In this document: positions 1-9,724 of the stretch, piece after piece
Position numbering within the stretch: position 1 is the first letter of the stretch
Layout of the letters: the number at the start of each line of letters is the position of its first letter
Assembly: GCA_024279945.1 (NCBI GenBank)
Contig: JAJRRA010000070.1
Span: 1-64,000 of the forward strand
Reading direction: 5' to 3'
Origin: Gammaproteobacteria bacterium
Lineage (GTDB): Bacteria; Pseudomonadota; Gammaproteobacteria; Xanthomonadales; SZUA-36
DNA length: 64,000 nt
Position numbers and translations under genes: made by a program
The notes under the pieces: model-generated
The model's input: only the letters and a program-made list of their open reading frames with translations
The model's database searches: none
What the model was told of the DNA's origin: nothing

Positions 1-165
1 CTGTCCCCATGGAAATCCAGGGGGAATCATGTCTGGCGAGTAGGTAACGGTTCAAGTCGGTAACACCTATAAAATGGCTACTTTTCTTTTATGTACATAT
101 GCTTAGAGCACTCAGTTTTAACTTTAACGGGACAGTAGTGAAATCATGCATCAACAAGTACCAAA

Positions 166-193
166 TTGTAATTATGCTTCCCTCTGTTACAGT
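166..193 (+). promoter_or_regulatory. candidate sigma-70 promoter
   Basis: TTGTAA (166-171) and TACAGT (188-193) are separated by 16 nt and lie about 60 nt upstream of the start chosen for the secreted protein gene. The rest of the first 256 bases is AT-rich and shows no convincing gene. A weak hairpin occupies bases 4-25. The promoter call rests only on resemblance to the consensus. Confidence 0.3.
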
Positions 194-256
194 CAATGAG
201 CTTGCGAAAAATTCCCAATGGTCATAACACCAATGCCTGCCGTGAGGAGAAGTTCA

Positions 257-1126
257 GTGAACGACTCAAAAATCACCCGTATTGCATCGTACATCATAAC
301 TGCTTGTATTCTCTTCCAGGGGCAGGTTTATGCCAGCATGGTTCGACTGCCCACCGATACCCGGGTCTACGTGGAAACCAAGCAAGAACTCATTGCTAAA
401 GGCGACAGAGTTCAACAAGGTCAACTTGTCAGGTCGTCGGTTTGGCGCGATGTAGTTGTCGATGGTCGCATACTGATTGCAGCCGGCACTCCAGTAATTG
501 CGAAAGTTGACCAGGTAAAACACAGGAGCATCGCAGGTGTCAAAGGGACAATGACTGTTGGGGCTTACGAGACAGAGAGCACCGATGGTCAGACTATTCA
601 GTTGAGCGGTGGCTATCACAAAGAAGGAAAAAGCCGCATGGCTTTATCCATTACTCTTGGGGTTCTGTTCATTCTTCCAATCTTTATTCCGGGCACAGCC
701 GCCGAGCTCCCAGCAGGAACTGTGTTTGACGCTTATGTTGACAGGAGTTGGCAGATTGACGTTGGAGATACATCCGCTGCCAGGATAATCAACTTATCAT
801 TTCTCGACTCAGAGATTGAAGCTGAGCTTCTGTATGACAGGCTGGATGAGCAAGAGAAGCCAAAGTATTTTGAGTTTGAAATCACAGTTCCAGTAGATGC
901 CTCGCGGAAATTTGTAATTGACCGCATAAACTCTGAGGCTATTAAACCCATAAAACTGAAAAACATTTCTGAAACCGTCGAGGACGATGAAGCAGTGGTC
1001 AATGCCCAGATCAAGATCAAGACCTTGGTGAAGAAATTTGAAAAGGGCATTAATTCAATCGAAATTTCAAGTTTAGGTGGCAACGAGCGAGTCTCCACGA
1101 AGTTAATCATAAACATTGAGATTTAG
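257..1126 (+). CDS. secreted protein of unknown function
   Basis: I do not recognise this 289-residue protein. The GTG at 257 is preferred because AGGAG (245-249) sits 7 nt upstream and because this start gives a clean Sec signal peptide: a short charged n-region with Lys5 and Arg8, a hydrophobic core, and likely cleavage after Val-Tyr-Ala at residue 26. An upstream ATG at 218 has no ribosome-binding site. After the signal come alternating polar/hydrophobic stretches suggesting beta structure (about residues 28-125). A hydrophobic segment, MALSITLGVLFILPIFIPG, follows at about 128-146 and could be one membrane helix. The C-terminal half (150-289) is acidic and rich in Lys/Glu. The gene stands alone; its neighbour is a decayed transposase. 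Location in the periplasm or envelope is inferred from the signal peptide. Confidence 0.6.
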   Translation: MNDSKITRIASYIITACILFQGQVYASMVRLPTDTRVYVETKQELIAKGDRVQQGQLVRSSVWRDVVVDGRILIAAGTPVIAKVDQVKHRSIAGVKGTMTVGAYETESTDGQTIQLSGGYHKEGKSRMALSITLGVLFILPIFIPGTAAELPAGTVFDAYVDRSWQIDVGDTSAARIINLSFLDSEIEAELLYDRLDEQEKPKYFEFEITVPVDASRKFVIDRINSEAIKPIKLKNISETVEDDEAVVNAQIKIKTLVKKFEKGINSIEISSLGGNERVSTKLIINIEI

Positions 1127-1223
1127 AGAGTGTTGGCGAATGACGGAACCTTCAAATCAGGCTACTCCCAAACCCATTGAAAGCCTTTGGCGTGTATCTG
1201 ATATAGCAGTACACCTGGGATTA

Positions 1224-1930
1224 GATCACTTTTTTCGCTGAGTCATCGGTCGGAAATAATACGCTTTCTGATCACCTTGCGGATTACACTACCCAAGGTG
1301 TTGAAATTATCCCAGTGGGCACGCCAGGAACGACTGATTTGGGGACATTTATCGTCCCAGCACTCAGAAAAAGCATCCAGTGCCAACAGAGCTTCTTCTT
1401 CAGTGACGGCCTGGTAAATCCGCCTCACGTCGCTCGTGACTGGCTTGTAGTCTTTCCAGGGCACGTATTTGATGTGATGGTGTTGCGCACCATGTGGACG
1501 ATACAGAGCTGGATATGGGTCTCGAGATAGACGGTGTTGATCGCGTTGGGAAAGCCCTTCAAGCCATCAACACAGGCACCTTCACGCCCCGGTTCTGAAG
1601 CTCTGTCAGTACGTTGAGCCAGAATTTGGCGCCCTCATTTTCCGACAGCCACATGCCCAGTAATTCCTTGTGGCCCTCCAGATTGATACCCATAGCCAGG
1701 TAAAGGGACTGGTTGATCTCTCGCCGATCCTGGCGGATTTTGACCACCAGACGGTCCAGGTAAACGATGGGATAGACTGCATCCAGGGGCCGGGATTGTC
1801 ATTCAACGACTTGCTCAATTACTGCGTCCGTGACTTTGGAAATGTGCGTAGCTGAGACATCCGCATCATACATTATCTTTGAAAGTGGCTACGATTTCCC
1901 GGGTCGTCATGTGGTGAAACAGAAAATCTT
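1224..1930 (-). mobile_element. decayed IS256-family transposase remnant
   Basis: Translating the minus strand piecewise gives blocks typical of IS256/Mutator transposases. In order they are MTTREIVATFK, then DADVSATHISKVTDAV, then [56 protein letters not shown], then KYVPWKDY, EEEALLALDAFSECWDDKCP, ISRSWRAHWDN and SVIRK. The blocks sit in different frames, so there are frameshifts near 1874, 1570, 1480 and 1256. A TGA replaces the Trp codon expected after Val-Glu at 1799-1801. The segment between NTL and SVIRK (about 1303) is deleted; in the family it carries the catalytic Glu in NAIES. Both catalytic Asp motifs (YLD, CVDG) are still readable. The N-terminal third and any terminal inverted repeats were not found. 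It is a dead element; the region 1127-2048 contains nothing else convincing. Confidence 0.85.
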
Positions 1931-2048
1931 CTCCTATACTTTTTGTGATTGAAAAGGTAACAACCCGGATGGGCTGTGTATTGATATACACAGATATGCT
2001 GCGCTTGTCCCTCTTTACCGCCCTGGCAATTAATGAATGGAGGTTCGT

Positions 2049-2687
2049 ATGACACATCAGGACTGGAGTATGAAGGGACAGTGGTTGAAAAACTGCAACT
2101 GCGCCTATGGCTGCCCCTGCGATTTCAACGCGAGGCCAACACACGGGCATTGCGCGGGCATGGTCGGGATGAGAATCGAGTCTGGACATTTTGGTGACGT
2201 GGATTTGAGCGGTCTCCACTGGGCTGCTGTCTATCACTGGCCCGGCGCGCTGCATGAAGGCAACGGCACTTTGCAGCCGGTTATCGATGAGCGCGCAGAT
2301 GAGCAACAGCGTGCGGCGCTTCTCACGATCCTGAGCGGGCTGGAGCAAAACGATGGCACCTTTTTGCATATCGTCAGCATGATCGTCAGTGAGGTGCTGG
2401 AACCGCAATTCGTGCCGATGGAGTTTGAATTCGACCTCGAAAAGCGCAGGGCCCGCTTCGCTGCAGCCGGTGTTTTCGAGACCGTCAGTGAACCGATTCT
2501 CAATCCGGTGACCGGTGATGAGTATCGGGTCCAGGTGAGTATCCCTGAGCCATTTGAGTACGGCCTTGCCGAAATCGCCAGCGCCACCGTCAATAAGGGA
2601 ACCGGTGCGATCAAGTACGATTGGCCCAACTCCCACAGTTCCATGAGCTACGTCGAGCATACTCCGACCGGAGTTATCCAGCACTGA
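2049..2687 (+). CDS. DUF1326 domain protein
   Basis: This 212-residue cytoplasmic protein belongs to the DUF1326 family, whose function is not established. A tight N-terminal cysteine cluster is visible: Cys16, Cys18, Cys22, Cys24 and Cys35, in CNCAYGCPCDFN followed by HGHC, which suggests metal binding. ATG 2049 is chosen because TGGAGG ends 5 nt upstream; the in-frame ATG at 2037 would precede that site. The gene is followed after 48 nt by a DUF2182 membrane protein, a pairing I know from other proteobacteria, so the two probably act together. The upstream neighbour is transposon debris, so the pair may sit at an insertion hot spot. Metal binding is an inference from the cysteines. Confidence 0.85.
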   Translation: MTHQDWSMKGQWLKNCNCAYGCPCDFNARPTHGHCAGMVGMRIESGHFGDVDLSGLHWAAVYHWPGALHEGNGTLQPVIDERADEQQRAALLTILSGLEQNDGTFLHIVSMIVSEVLEPQFVPMEFEFDLEKRRARFAAAGVFETVSEPILNPVTGDEYRVQVSIPEPFEYGLAEIASATVNKGTGAIKYDWPNSHSSMSYVEHTPTGVIQH

Positions 2688-2735
2688 ACCACGGCAGTGG
2701 TTCACCCGAACATGGATTGACCGGAGGTAACCTCA

Positions 2736-3518
2736 TTGCTTGAGCGTCCGCTCGAAACCTTGTTGAAACAGGACCGGGCAGTGATCCTGACCGGCATGGC
2801 CGGGGTAACCGCGTTGGCCTGGGCTTATATGCTCTACCTCGCCTGGGCCATGCGCCCAATGGAAATGGCCATGGACCAGGCCATGCCCCGGATGCAGGCA
2901 TGGGGGCCCGTCGAGTTGTTACTAACCTTCGTCATGTGGTCGATCATGATGGTGGCAATGATGGTGCCTTCCGCAGCGCCGATGATCCTGCTGTTTGCCA
3001 CCATCAACCGCAAGCGGCGCCAGCAGGATCGGCCCCATGTCGCCACCGGCATATTCCTGGCCGCTTACCTGCTTGTCTGGACCCTGTTTAGCGTGTTTGC
3101 CACGCTGGCGCAGTGGGGTTTGCATTCTGCCGCGCTGCTGTCGCCAATGATGGTCAGCACCAATCATATCCTGGGCGGCACGCTGCTAATCGCCGCCGGG
3201 GTGTTTCAATGGACACCGCTCAAACACGCATGCCTGGCGCACTGCCGGGCGCCGTTTGAGTTCCTGATGTCCGACTGGCGCGAGGGCACCGGTGGCGCCT
3301 TCGTTATGGGGCTTAAACACGGCACATACTGTCTCGGCTGCTGCTGGTCCCTGATGGCGCTGCTGTTCGTCGTCGGTGTCATGAACCTGCTGTGGGTGGC
3401 GGCAATCGCCCTTTTCGTGCTGGTGGAAAAGGCAGCCCCCGGTGGCCCCGTAATTGGCCGCGCGACTGGCGCACTGCTTGTGGTCGCGGGTATCACGCTA
3501 CTCAGCCAGGGGGGCTGA
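2736..3518 (+). CDS. DUF2182 integral membrane protein
   Basis: This is a 260-residue polytopic membrane protein of the DUF2182 family, described as a predicted metal-binding integral membrane protein. The start is TTG 2736 with GGAGG at 2723-2727. About six to seven hydrophobic segments alternate with short loops. Features visible are a methionine-rich helix, MWSIMMVAMMVPSAAPM, at about 67-83, a Cys166/Cys170 pair, and the family motif KHGTYCLGCCWSLM with His195, Cys199, Cys202 and Cys203. Met, Cys and His lined up in membrane helices are typical of proteins handling copper or similar soft metals, but the substrate is unknown. It forms a two-gene unit with the preceding DUF1326 gene. Downstream are only weak hairpins before the ilv leader region. 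Confidence 0.85.
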   Translation: MLERPLETLLKQDRAVILTGMAGVTALAWAYMLYLAWAMRPMEMAMDQAMPRMQAWGPVELLLTFVMWSIMMVAMMVPSAAPMILLFATINRKRRQQDRPHVATGIFLAAYLLVWTLFSVFATLAQWGLHSAALLSPMMVSTNHILGGTLLIAAGVFQWTPLKHACLAHCRAPFEFLMSDWREGTGGAFVMGLKHGTYCLGCCWSLMALLFVVGVMNLLWVAAIALFVLVEKAAPGGPVIGRATGALLVVAGITLLSQGG

Positions 3519-3702
3519 TTCCATCTGCGGTAGGGGCTGTGAATTGAACAACAGCCAGGTCATCAAGGGTGAAAAACGACCTTGTGTTTTATGGTAACGA
3601 AGCCAACCGGTTTACCCGTTGATTAGTAGATACCGCGAGTGTATTTATGCGATTATTCCAGAGCCTTTCGATTGCATACCCACCCCCTATAAAAAAAAGT
3701 TG
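3519..3702 (+). other. intergenic, no gene seen
   Basis: The stretch between the DUF2182 gene and the ilv promoter shows no credible gene. It contains two small stems, GGCTGT/ACAGCC near 3535-3556 and CAAGG/CCTTG near 3569-3585. The second is followed by TGTTTT and could be a weak terminator for the DUF1326-DUF2182 unit. Confidence 0.35.
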
Positions 3703-3731
3703 TTGACTTCAAAAATTCGCTATGTTTCTAT
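3703..3731 (+). promoter_or_regulatory. promoter of the ilv-leu supraoperon
   Basis: TTGACT (3703-3708) is followed after 17 nt by TTCTAT (3726-3731), preceded by TG at 3723-3724 as in an extended -10 element. An A-tract lies just upstream of the -35. The predicted transcription start near 3738 leaves a leader of about 240 nt before ilvD, which contains the leader peptide and attenuator described below. The -35 is close to ideal and the -10 is weak. Confidence 0.55.
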
Positions 3732-3804
3732 CCGATGTATGCATGCGCGCAACGTCAATGTAGTCCAGCTTTCCCACCAGATTTTCGGTGCCTTGCCCGC
3801 GCGT

Positions 3805-3888
3805 ATGCTGAATGTGGATAGCCAAAACCTCATTCTAGCTTCTCTTATTGTGCTTCTTATTATTGGAAGAGGTGCGGGCACAGGCTGA
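3805..3888 (+). CDS. ilv/leu operon leader peptide
   Basis: This 27-residue ORF lies directly upstream of a strong terminator and of ilvD. Ten of twelve consecutive codons specify branched-chain amino acids (LILASLIVLLII, about 3829-3864): CTC, CTA and CTT for Leu, ATT for Ile, GTG for Val. This is the hallmark of an attenuation leader: scarcity of charged Leu-, Ile- or Val-tRNA would stall the ribosome before the terminator. The peptide ends GRGAGTG, and the stop (3886-3888) lies just after segment GCGGG (3874-3878). No good Shine-Dalgarno sequence precedes ATG 3805. An in-frame ATG at 3739 would give a 49-residue version nearly leaderless relative to the predicted transcript start. Composition and position, not homology, support the call. 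Confidence 0.7.
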   Translation: MLNVDSQNLILASLIVLLIIGRGAGTG

Positions 3889-3910
3889 GGCAACACAACA
3901 AACAAGCTGA

Positions 3911-3943
3911 AAAACCCGCGACAAGGATTGCGGGTTTTTTTTT
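3911..3943 (+). terminator. attenuator terminator before ilvD
   Basis: AAAACCCGC (3911-3919) pairs perfectly with GCGGGTTTT (3930-3938) around a 10-nt loop, and T-residues run from 3935 to 3943: a textbook intrinsic terminator. CCCGC of its left arm (3915-3919) can alternatively pair with GCGGG at 3874-3878, at the end of the leader peptide ORF, giving an antiterminator. A ribosome that reaches the leader stop codon would cover 3874-3878 and favour termination; one stalled in the Leu/Ile/Val run would leave it free. GCCCGCGC (3795-3802) can also pair with 3872-3879, completing a four-segment arrangement. Confidence 0.8.
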
Positions 3944-3977
3944 AGAATTTTGAACCAAACACCCTGGGATAGAAATA

Positions 3978-5669
3978 ATGCGTAGTGACCAAATCAAAAA
4001 AGGAACGGATCGGGCGCCGGCCCGCGCCATGCTTCGTGCAACCGGGCTGAATGACAAGCAGATAGCACAGCCCATGATAGCCGTCGTGAATACCTGGTCG
4101 GACGTCACGCCATGCAATATGCATTTGCGTGACCTGGCCAGGCCATTGAAAGAAGGGATCAGGGATGCCGGTGGCACCCCGGTCGAGTTTGGTAGTATTG
4201 TCGTCACCGATGGCATTTCGATGGGCTCGGAGGGTATGAAATGCTCCCTGATGTCCCGCGAAGTGGTCACCGACTCCATTGAACTGGCTACCCGCGGCCA
4301 TTGCCTGGACGGAGTGGTCACGCTGGTGGGCTGCGACAAGACCATCCCGGCCGGGGCCATGGCCCTGGCCCGTCTTGATATTCCCGGCATGGTGATCTAC
4401 GGCGGATCCATCATGCCTGGCGTGCACAAGGGCATCCCCATTACCATCCAGGAAGTTTTCGAGGCCGTGGGCGCCCGTGCTGCCGACAAGATCGACGATG
4501 AGGAACTCAAGGCCGTTGAAAGTAGCGCCTGCCCCGGCGCCGGTGCCTGCGGTGGGCAATTTACCGCCAATACCATGGCCCAGGTGCTCACCACGCTGGG
4601 CTTGTCGCCCATGGGCGTGAACGACATTCCGGCTGTTCATCCGGACAAGGCAGAAGCCATGTATGCCTGCGGTAAAATACTGGTGCAACAGGTCAAGGAC
4701 GGGCAGAGTGCGCGCCGGATGATCACGCTCGACTCACTGCGCAATGCCGCCACAGTGGTGACTGCAACCGCCGGGTCCACCAATGCCGTGCTGCACCTGC
4801 TGGCCATCGCCAGGGAAGCCGGTGTCGAGTTCAACATCGACGAATTCGATCAAATATCACGCAGCACACCGATTATCGCTGACCTGAAACCGGCCGGCCG
4901 CTTTATGGCTCCCGACCTGTTCCTGGCCGGCGGCACCCGCCTGGTGATTGAAAAGCTGCGGGAAGCAGGCCGTATGGTGAACGCTCCCACCGTCAGCGGC
5001 AAAAGCCTGTTCGAGGAAGCTGCGCAAGCCGAAGAAAGTCCGGGGCAGCAAGTCGTTGTTCCATTTGATCGGCCGCTGGAGATGCGCGGCGGCTTTGGCA
5101 TACTCTACGGCAACATTGCCCCCGAAGGCTGCGTCGCCAAATTGGCCGGCCACGGCGAGTTCTCTTTCAGCGGCCCGGCGCGGGTTTACGAGAGCGAGGA
5201 AGAATGTTTCCAGGCGGTCCAGAACCGCGAAATCAACAAGGGCGATGTCATCGTGATCCGTAACGAAGGCCCACGCGGCGGCCCGGGCATGCGCGAGATG
5301 CTGGCGGTAACCGCTGCACTGGTTGGCCAGGGTCTGGGTGACGATGTCGCCTTAATGACCGATGGGCGCTTCAGCGGCGCCAGCTATGGCTTTGTCATTG
5401 GCCATATCGCACCGGAAGCCGCCAACGGCGGACCCATTGCACTGCTTCGCGAAGGCGATATGATTACTATCGATGTAGACAAACGGGTGATCGATACCGA
5501 TGCAGACCTCGAATCCCGCCGCTGCGAATGGCAACCGCGAAAACCAGCTTACACATCAGGCGCGCTGGCCAAATACGCCTACATGGTGTCTTCCGCCTCG
5601 GAAGGCGCCGTTACCTCTTTCCCTCCATTAATGAATGACCAAACAAACGAATCAGAAACCCAGGAGTAA
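3978..5669 (+). CDS. ilvD: dihydroxy-acid dehydratase
   Basis: IlvD dehydrates 2,3-dihydroxy-isovalerate and 2,3-dihydroxy-3-methylvalerate to the keto acids that precede valine and isoleucine. The 563-residue length matches the shorter IlvD type rather than the roughly 616-residue E. coli enzyme. The three cluster-ligand cysteines appear as Cys46 (DVTPCNMH), Cys119 (VGCDKT) and Cys191 in [16 protein letters not shown]. The C-terminal motif GRFSGAS is present. It is the first structural gene after the attenuator. Its stop codon lies 7 nt before the ilvC start, indicating one transcript. The start ATG 3978 gives the normal N-terminus; only a weak GGGA precedes it. Confidence 0.96.
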   Translation: MRSDQIKKGTDRAPARAMLRATGLNDKQIAQPMIAVVNTWSDVTPCNMHLRDLARPLKEGIRDAGGTPVEFGSIVVTDGISMGSEGMKCSLMSREVVTDSIELATRGHCLDGVVTLVGCDKTIPAGAMALARLDIPGMVIYGGSIMPGVHKGIPITIQEVFEAVGARAADKIDDEELKAVESSACPGAGACGGQFTANTMAQVLTTLGLSPMGVNDIPAVHPDKAEAMYACGKILVQQVKDGQSARRMITLDSLRNAATVVTATAGSTNAVLHLLAIAREAGVEFNIDEFDQISRSTPIIADLKPAGRFMAPDLFLAGGTRLVIEKLREAGRMVNAPTVSGKSLFEEAAQAEESPGQQVVVPFDRPLEMRGGFGILYGNIAPEGCVAKLAGHGEFSFSGPARVYESEEECFQAVQNREINKGDVIVIRNEGPRGGPGMREMLAVTAALVGQGLGDDVALMTDGRFSGASYGFVIGHIAPEAANGGPIALLREGDMITIDVDKRVIDTDADLESRRCEWQPRKPAYTSGALAKYAYMVSSASEGAVTSFPPLMNDQTNESETQE

Positions 5670-5676
5670 ATGCACC

Positions 5677-6669
5677 ATGACCATGTATTTCGAAAAAGAC
5701 GCGAGCCTCAGCCCCCTTGAGGGCAAAACCGTTGCTGTGATCGGCTACGGCAGCCAGGGCCGCGCACATTCCAACAACCTGCATGAAAGCGGCGTCAACG
5801 TGGTAGTCGGCGTACGCGAAGGCGGCCCTTCGTGGACACAGGCGACGGCAGACGGACTGGCGGTTACCACGCCGGCACAAGCCGCAGCACAGGGCGACCT
5901 GATCGCCATCCTGCTACCCGATATGGTGCAGAAGAAGGTATTCGAGGAAGACATCAAGCCCAATGCAAAAGACGGTGCATCTATCCTGTTCGCACACGGC
6001 TTCAACATCCACTTCGGGCGCATCACCGTGCCGGACTCCATGGACGTGGTGATGGTGGCGCCCAAGGGCCCTGGCGATCTGGTTCGTCGCCAGTACCAGG
6101 AGGGCAAAGGCGTGCCCAGCCTGATGGCCGTTGAGCAGGATGCTTCCGGCGAGGCCTTTGACCGCACGCTGGCTTATGCCCATGGCATCGGCGGTACCCG
6201 CGGCGGCGTTATCACAACCACTTTCAAGGAAGAGACCGAGACGGATCTGTTTGGTGAGCAGGCCGTGTTGTGTGGTGGTGCAACGGAACTGGTGGTGCAG
6301 GGATTCCAGACCCTGGTTGATGCCGGCTATCAGCCTGAAGTGGCTTATTTTGAATGCATGCACGAGTTAAAACTGATCGTTGACCTGCTGTTTGAAGGCG
6401 GCCTGGCCAAGATGAACAAGTTCATCAGTGAAACCGCCCAGTACGGTGATTTCGTCAGCGGCCCGCGGATCATCAACGCTGAAACCAGGCAACGCATGAA
6501 GGAAGTTCTCGACGACATAACCAGCGGAAAGTTTGCCCAGGAATGGGCCGAGGAGTATGAATCCGGACTAACGAACTTCCGCCGCATGGAACAGGAAGAC
6601 CTGGATCAACCCATCGAGAAAGTGGGCGCTGCCCTGCGCGCACAGATGAGCTGGATCAACAGCGACTAA
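5677..6669 (+). CDS. ilvC: ketol-acid reductoisomerase
   Basis: IlvC isomerises and reduces acetolactate and acetohydroxybutyrate with NADPH, supplying the substrates of IlvD. The product is a 330-residue class I (short) enzyme. Visible are the Rossmann motif [17 protein letters not shown], the APKGPG motif, GGTRGG, and acidic metal ligands in [18 protein letters not shown] and the later [16 protein letters not shown] 5677 is preferred to upstream in-frame codons because AGGAG (5662-5666) is correctly placed and family members begin with a similar MxxYxxKD sequence. It lies between ilvD and leuA in the supraoperon. The reaction order IlvC then IlvD is reversed in the gene order. Confidence 0.96.
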   Translation: MTMYFEKDASLSPLEGKTVAVIGYGSQGRAHSNNLHESGVNVVVGVREGGPSWTQATADGLAVTTPAQAAAQGDLIAILLPDMVQKKVFEEDIKPNAKDGASILFAHGFNIHFGRITVPDSMDVVMVAPKGPGDLVRRQYQEGKGVPSLMAVEQDASGEAFDRTLAYAHGIGGTRGGVITTTFKEETETDLFGEQAVLCGGATELVVQGFQTLVDAGYQPEVAYFECMHELKLIVDLLFEGGLAKMNKFISETAQYGDFVSGPRIINAETRQRMKEVLDDITSGKFAQEWAEEYESGLTNFRRMEQEDLDQPIEKVGAALRAQMSWINSD

Positions 6670-6686
6670 GTTAAGGAGAGCCACTC

Positions 6687-8240
6687 ATGGCTGACTACGT
6701 ACATATTTTTGACACCACCCTGCGCGATGGCGAACAGTCACCAGGCTGTTCCATGAACATGCAGGAGAAACTGCAAGTGGCGCGAACCCTGGAAGATCTC
6801 GGTGTTGACGTCATAGAGGCCGGATTCCCGGCCGCATCTGATGGTGACTTCGAGTCTGTGAAAGCCGTGGGTGAACTGGGTCTCAATGCCACCATCTGTG
6901 GCCTGTCGCGCACACGCCGGGGCGATATTGATGCCGTTGCGCGGGCCCTGGAGACGGCCAACAAGGGGCGCTTACATATCTTCATCGCCACCAGCCCCAT
7001 CCACCGTGAATTCAAGCTCAAGATGAGCAAGCAACAAATTATCGATGAAGCCACCGGGGCGATCGAGTACGGCCTGCAATTTTTTGATGACGTTGAAATC
7101 ACCGCCGAAGATGCAGGACGCACGGAAATGGACTACCTGGTGGAATACTTCCAGGCAACAATCGACGCCGGGGCCCGTGTGCTGAATGTTCCGGATACCG
7201 TGGGCTATGTCACACCCAGCGAGATCCGCCAGCAATACCAGCACCTCAGCGACCACCTGGTCAAAGCGGATTCGGTCATCCTGAGCTGTCACTGCCACAA
7301 CGACCTGGGCCTGGCTGTGGCCAACAGCCTGGGCGCCATTGAGGGCGGCGCACGCCAGGTCGAGTGCACCATTAACGGCATCGGCGAGCGCGCCGGCAAC
7401 TGCTCACTGGAAGAGGTCGTGATGGCCTTGCGCACGCGGCATGACCGCTACAAACTGAGAACCGGCATCGATACCACGAAACTGTACCCGGCCAGTCGCG
7501 TCGTATCGGCTGTGACCGGTTCCAGCGTACAACCCAACAAAGCCATCGTCGGGCGCAATGCCTTCGCCCACGAGGCAGGCATCCACCAGGACGGCATCCT
7601 CAAGCACGCGGAAACCTACGAGATTATGAGACCGGAAACGGTCGGTGTGCCTGAAAACACACTGGTACTGGGCAAACACAGCGGCCGCCACGCTTTCAAT
7701 AACCGCCTGGAGATCCTCGGATTTTCCATTGGCAAGGAAGAGATGGAACAGCTTTTCGTTCGGTTCAAACAATTGGCGGACCGCAAAAAGAGTGTCTACG
7801 ATGAAGACATTGAAGCGCTGGTACTGGGAACACAGCACAGCGGCCCCTGGCACCTGGATGCAATCTCTATTCACACCGAAGTCGAGCAAAGCGACCAGTG
7901 CGCTGAGGCCAGCCTGAAAATGCGCTTCGACGGTGGGGCGCCGCGTATCTACAGCGGTCGGGGCGACGGGCCGGTCAATGCCATTGTGAACGCCATCAGG
8001 AAAATCATTGATGATGAACTGCACGTGGAAGAATTCCAGGTCAGCGCGGTCTCCAGCGGCAGTGATGCCCAGGGCCGCGCCACGGTGCGCGCCACCATTG
8101 GTCCCAGTCGCTATCAGGGCACCGGTGTCTCCACCGATATCGTAGAAGCATCGGCCCAGGCCATGGTCAGCATCATGAACCGGCACCACCAACACCAGGG
8201 CAAAGAGATTTCAGAGTCCCGGATTACTGCGGCGATCTGA
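6687..8240 (+). CDS. leuA: 2-isopropylmalate synthase
   Basis: LeuA condenses 2-ketoisovalerate with acetyl-CoA, the first committed step to leucine. The 517-residue protein begins with the catalytic TIM-barrel: [16 protein letters not shown] (residues 7-22), metal ligand motif HCHNDLGLA and the GIGERAGN loop. The C-terminal LeuA regulatory domain (roughly 390-510), which in relatives binds leucine for feedback inhibition, is complete. GGAG lies just upstream of ATG 6687, and ilvC ends 17 nt before. Leucine control is therefore probably two-layered: attenuation of the transcript and allosteric inhibition of the enzyme. Confidence 0.96.
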   Translation: MADYVHIFDTTLRDGEQSPGCSMNMQEKLQVARTLEDLGVDVIEAGFPAASDGDFESVKAVGELGLNATICGLSRTRRGDIDAVARALETANKGRLHIFIATSPIHREFKLKMSKQQIIDEATGAIEYGLQFFDDVEITAEDAGRTEMDYLVEYFQATIDAGARVLNVPDTVGYVTPSEIRQQYQHLSDHLVKADSVILSCHCHNDLGLAVANSLGAIEGGARQVECTINGIGERAGNCSLEEVVMALRTRHDRYKLRTGIDTTKLYPASRVVSAVTGSSVQPNKAIVGRNAFAHEAGIHQDGILKHAETYEIMRPETVGVPENTLVLGKHSGRHAFNNRLEILGFSIGKEEMEQLFVRFKQLADRKKSVYDEDIEALVLGTQHSGPWHLDAISIHTEVEQSDQCAEASLKMRFDGGAPRIYSGRGDGPVNAIVNAIRKIIDDELHVEEFQVSAVSSGSDAQGRATVRATIGPSRYQGTGVSTDIVEASAQAMVSIMNRHHQHQGKEISESRITAAI

Positions 8241-8293
8241 GTCGGCAACGGAATACAAAATGAATGAAAAGCTGGAAAAACGGGAGGTGACGG

Positions 8294-9724
8294 ATGCCGC
8301 AGCAGTCGCCGTCTGATTCAACGCTGTTCGAAAAGGTGTGGCAGCGCCACCTGGTCCGGGAAGAATCTGCCGAAACACCGGCCATTCTTTATATCGATCT
8401 GCACCTGTTGCACGAAGTCACCACGCCCCAGGCTTTTGCTGAACTGAAAAAGCGGGGCTTGAGTGTGCGCCGGCCGGACCGTTGCCTGGCCACCATTGAT
8501 CACTCCACACCGACTTCAGCGCCCGATGCCGAGGGCCGGCATCACTACGTGACCGAACAGGCGCGCGACCAGGTGGAAACCGTGCAACGCAACTGCGCCA
8601 AACACGGCATCGTCCTGCATGGCTGGGACAGCCCCAACCGTGGCATCATTCACGTGATGGGCCCGGAACTGGGCGCAACCCAGCCCGGCATGACCATCGT
8701 TTGTGGTGACAGCCACACCAGTACGCACGGTGCTTTCGGCGCCCTGGCATTCGGCATCGGCACAACCGAAGTCGGGCACGTGCTGGCCAGCCAGTGCCTG
8801 CTGCAGAGCAAACCGAATACCCTGGGCATTCGCATCGAGGGTGAACTCGCACCGGGCGTGACCGCCAAGGACGTGATCCTGCACATCATCGGGACAATCG
8901 GTGTAGACGGCGGCACCGGTTCGGTGATCGAGTACTACGGCTCTACCGTCCGGGCCATGGATATGGACAGCCGCATGACCCTGTGCAATATGTCCATTGA
9001 GTGCGGAGCACGCGCAGGCATGGTTGCACCGGACGAAGTCACGTTTGACTACCTGGCCGGGAGACCACTGTCCCCGCAGGGCGAAGCCTGGGATACAGCC
9101 GTAGCCGACTGGAAAACCCTGAAAACAGATGCGGGGGCGACATACGGTGCGCAGGTGGACATTGATGCCACCGCCATCCGGCCTTCGGTCACCTACGGCA
9201 CCCATCCTGGCATGGTAGTGGCGGTCGATGAGGCGATCCCGTCAGGCGATACCAATGAATCCATCGCCGCTGCACTTGAATACATGGGCTTCAAGGCGGG
9301 ACAAACACTGGCGGACGAATCTGTAGATGTTGTTTTTATCGGCAGTTGCACCAATTCGCGGCTCAGTGATTTACGTGCAGCCGCCGGTATCATGAAAAAC
9401 CGCAAAGTGGCGCACGGCCTGCGTGCCCTGGTGGTGCCCGGTTCCGAGGAGGTTCGCAGGGCTGCCGAAGCCGACGGACTGGACCGTATTTTTATCGACG
9501 CCGGCGCCCAGTGGCGCGAACCGGGCTGCTCCATGTGCATCGGCATGAACGGAGATATTGCCGCCCCGGGTGAACTGGTCGTCAGTACCAGCAACCGGAA
9601 TTTCAAGGGCCGCCAGGGTCCACTAAGCCGCACCATCCTGGCCAGCCCGCTGACAGCGGCAGCCTGCGCCATTACCGGCAGGGTGAGTAGCGCACAACAG
9701 TTCCTGGAGGCCGGCAGTGACTGA
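8294..9724 (+). CDS. leuC: isopropylmalate isomerase large subunit
   Basis: LeuC pairs with LeuD to convert 2-isopropylmalate to 3-isopropylmalate using a [4Fe-4S] cluster. The 476-residue protein shows the aconitase-family signatures [19 protein letters not shown] and the cluster cysteines in FIGSCTNSR and CSMCIGMN. A strong ribosome-binding site (GGGAGG, 8282-8287) precedes ATG 8294. The 53-nt gap after leuA is the widest between ilvD and leuC, and no promoter stands out in it. The stop codon overlaps the GTG start of leuD by 8 nt, which suggests coupled translation of the two subunits. Confidence 0.96.
   Translation: MPQQSPSDSTLFEKVWQRHLVREESAETPAILYIDLHLLHEVTTPQAFAELKKRGLSVRRPDRCLATIDHSTPTSAPDAEGRHHYVTEQARDQVETVQRNCAKHGIVLHGWDSPNRGIIHVMGPELGATQPGMTIVCGDSHTSTHGAFGALAFGIGTTEVGHVLASQCLLQSKPNTLGIRIEGELAPGVTAKDVILHIIGTIGVDGGTGSVIEYYGSTVRAMDMDSRMTLCNMSIECGARAGMVAPDEVTFDYLAGRPLSPQGEAWDTAVADWKTLKTDAGATYGAQVDIDATAIRPSVTYGTHPGMVVAVDEAIPSGDTNESIAAALEYMGFKAGQTLADESVDVVFIGSCTNSRLSDLRAAAGIMKNRKVAHGLRALVVPGSEEVRRAAEADGLDRIFIDAGAQWREPGCSMCIGMNGDIAAPGELVVSTSNRNFKGRQGPLSRTILASPLTAAACAITGRVSSAQQFLEAGSD

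Noticed and set aside
1866-2705. 279-codon minus-strand ORF
   Set aside because: It is antisense to the DUF1326 gene, and its last residues are the first block of the IS256 remnant. It has no ribosome-binding site or recognisable domain of its own.
7404-8195. Long antisense ORF over leuA
   Set aside because: The coding strand is clearly leuA, and the antisense frame has no motif; such frames are common in GC-rich genes with strong codon bias.
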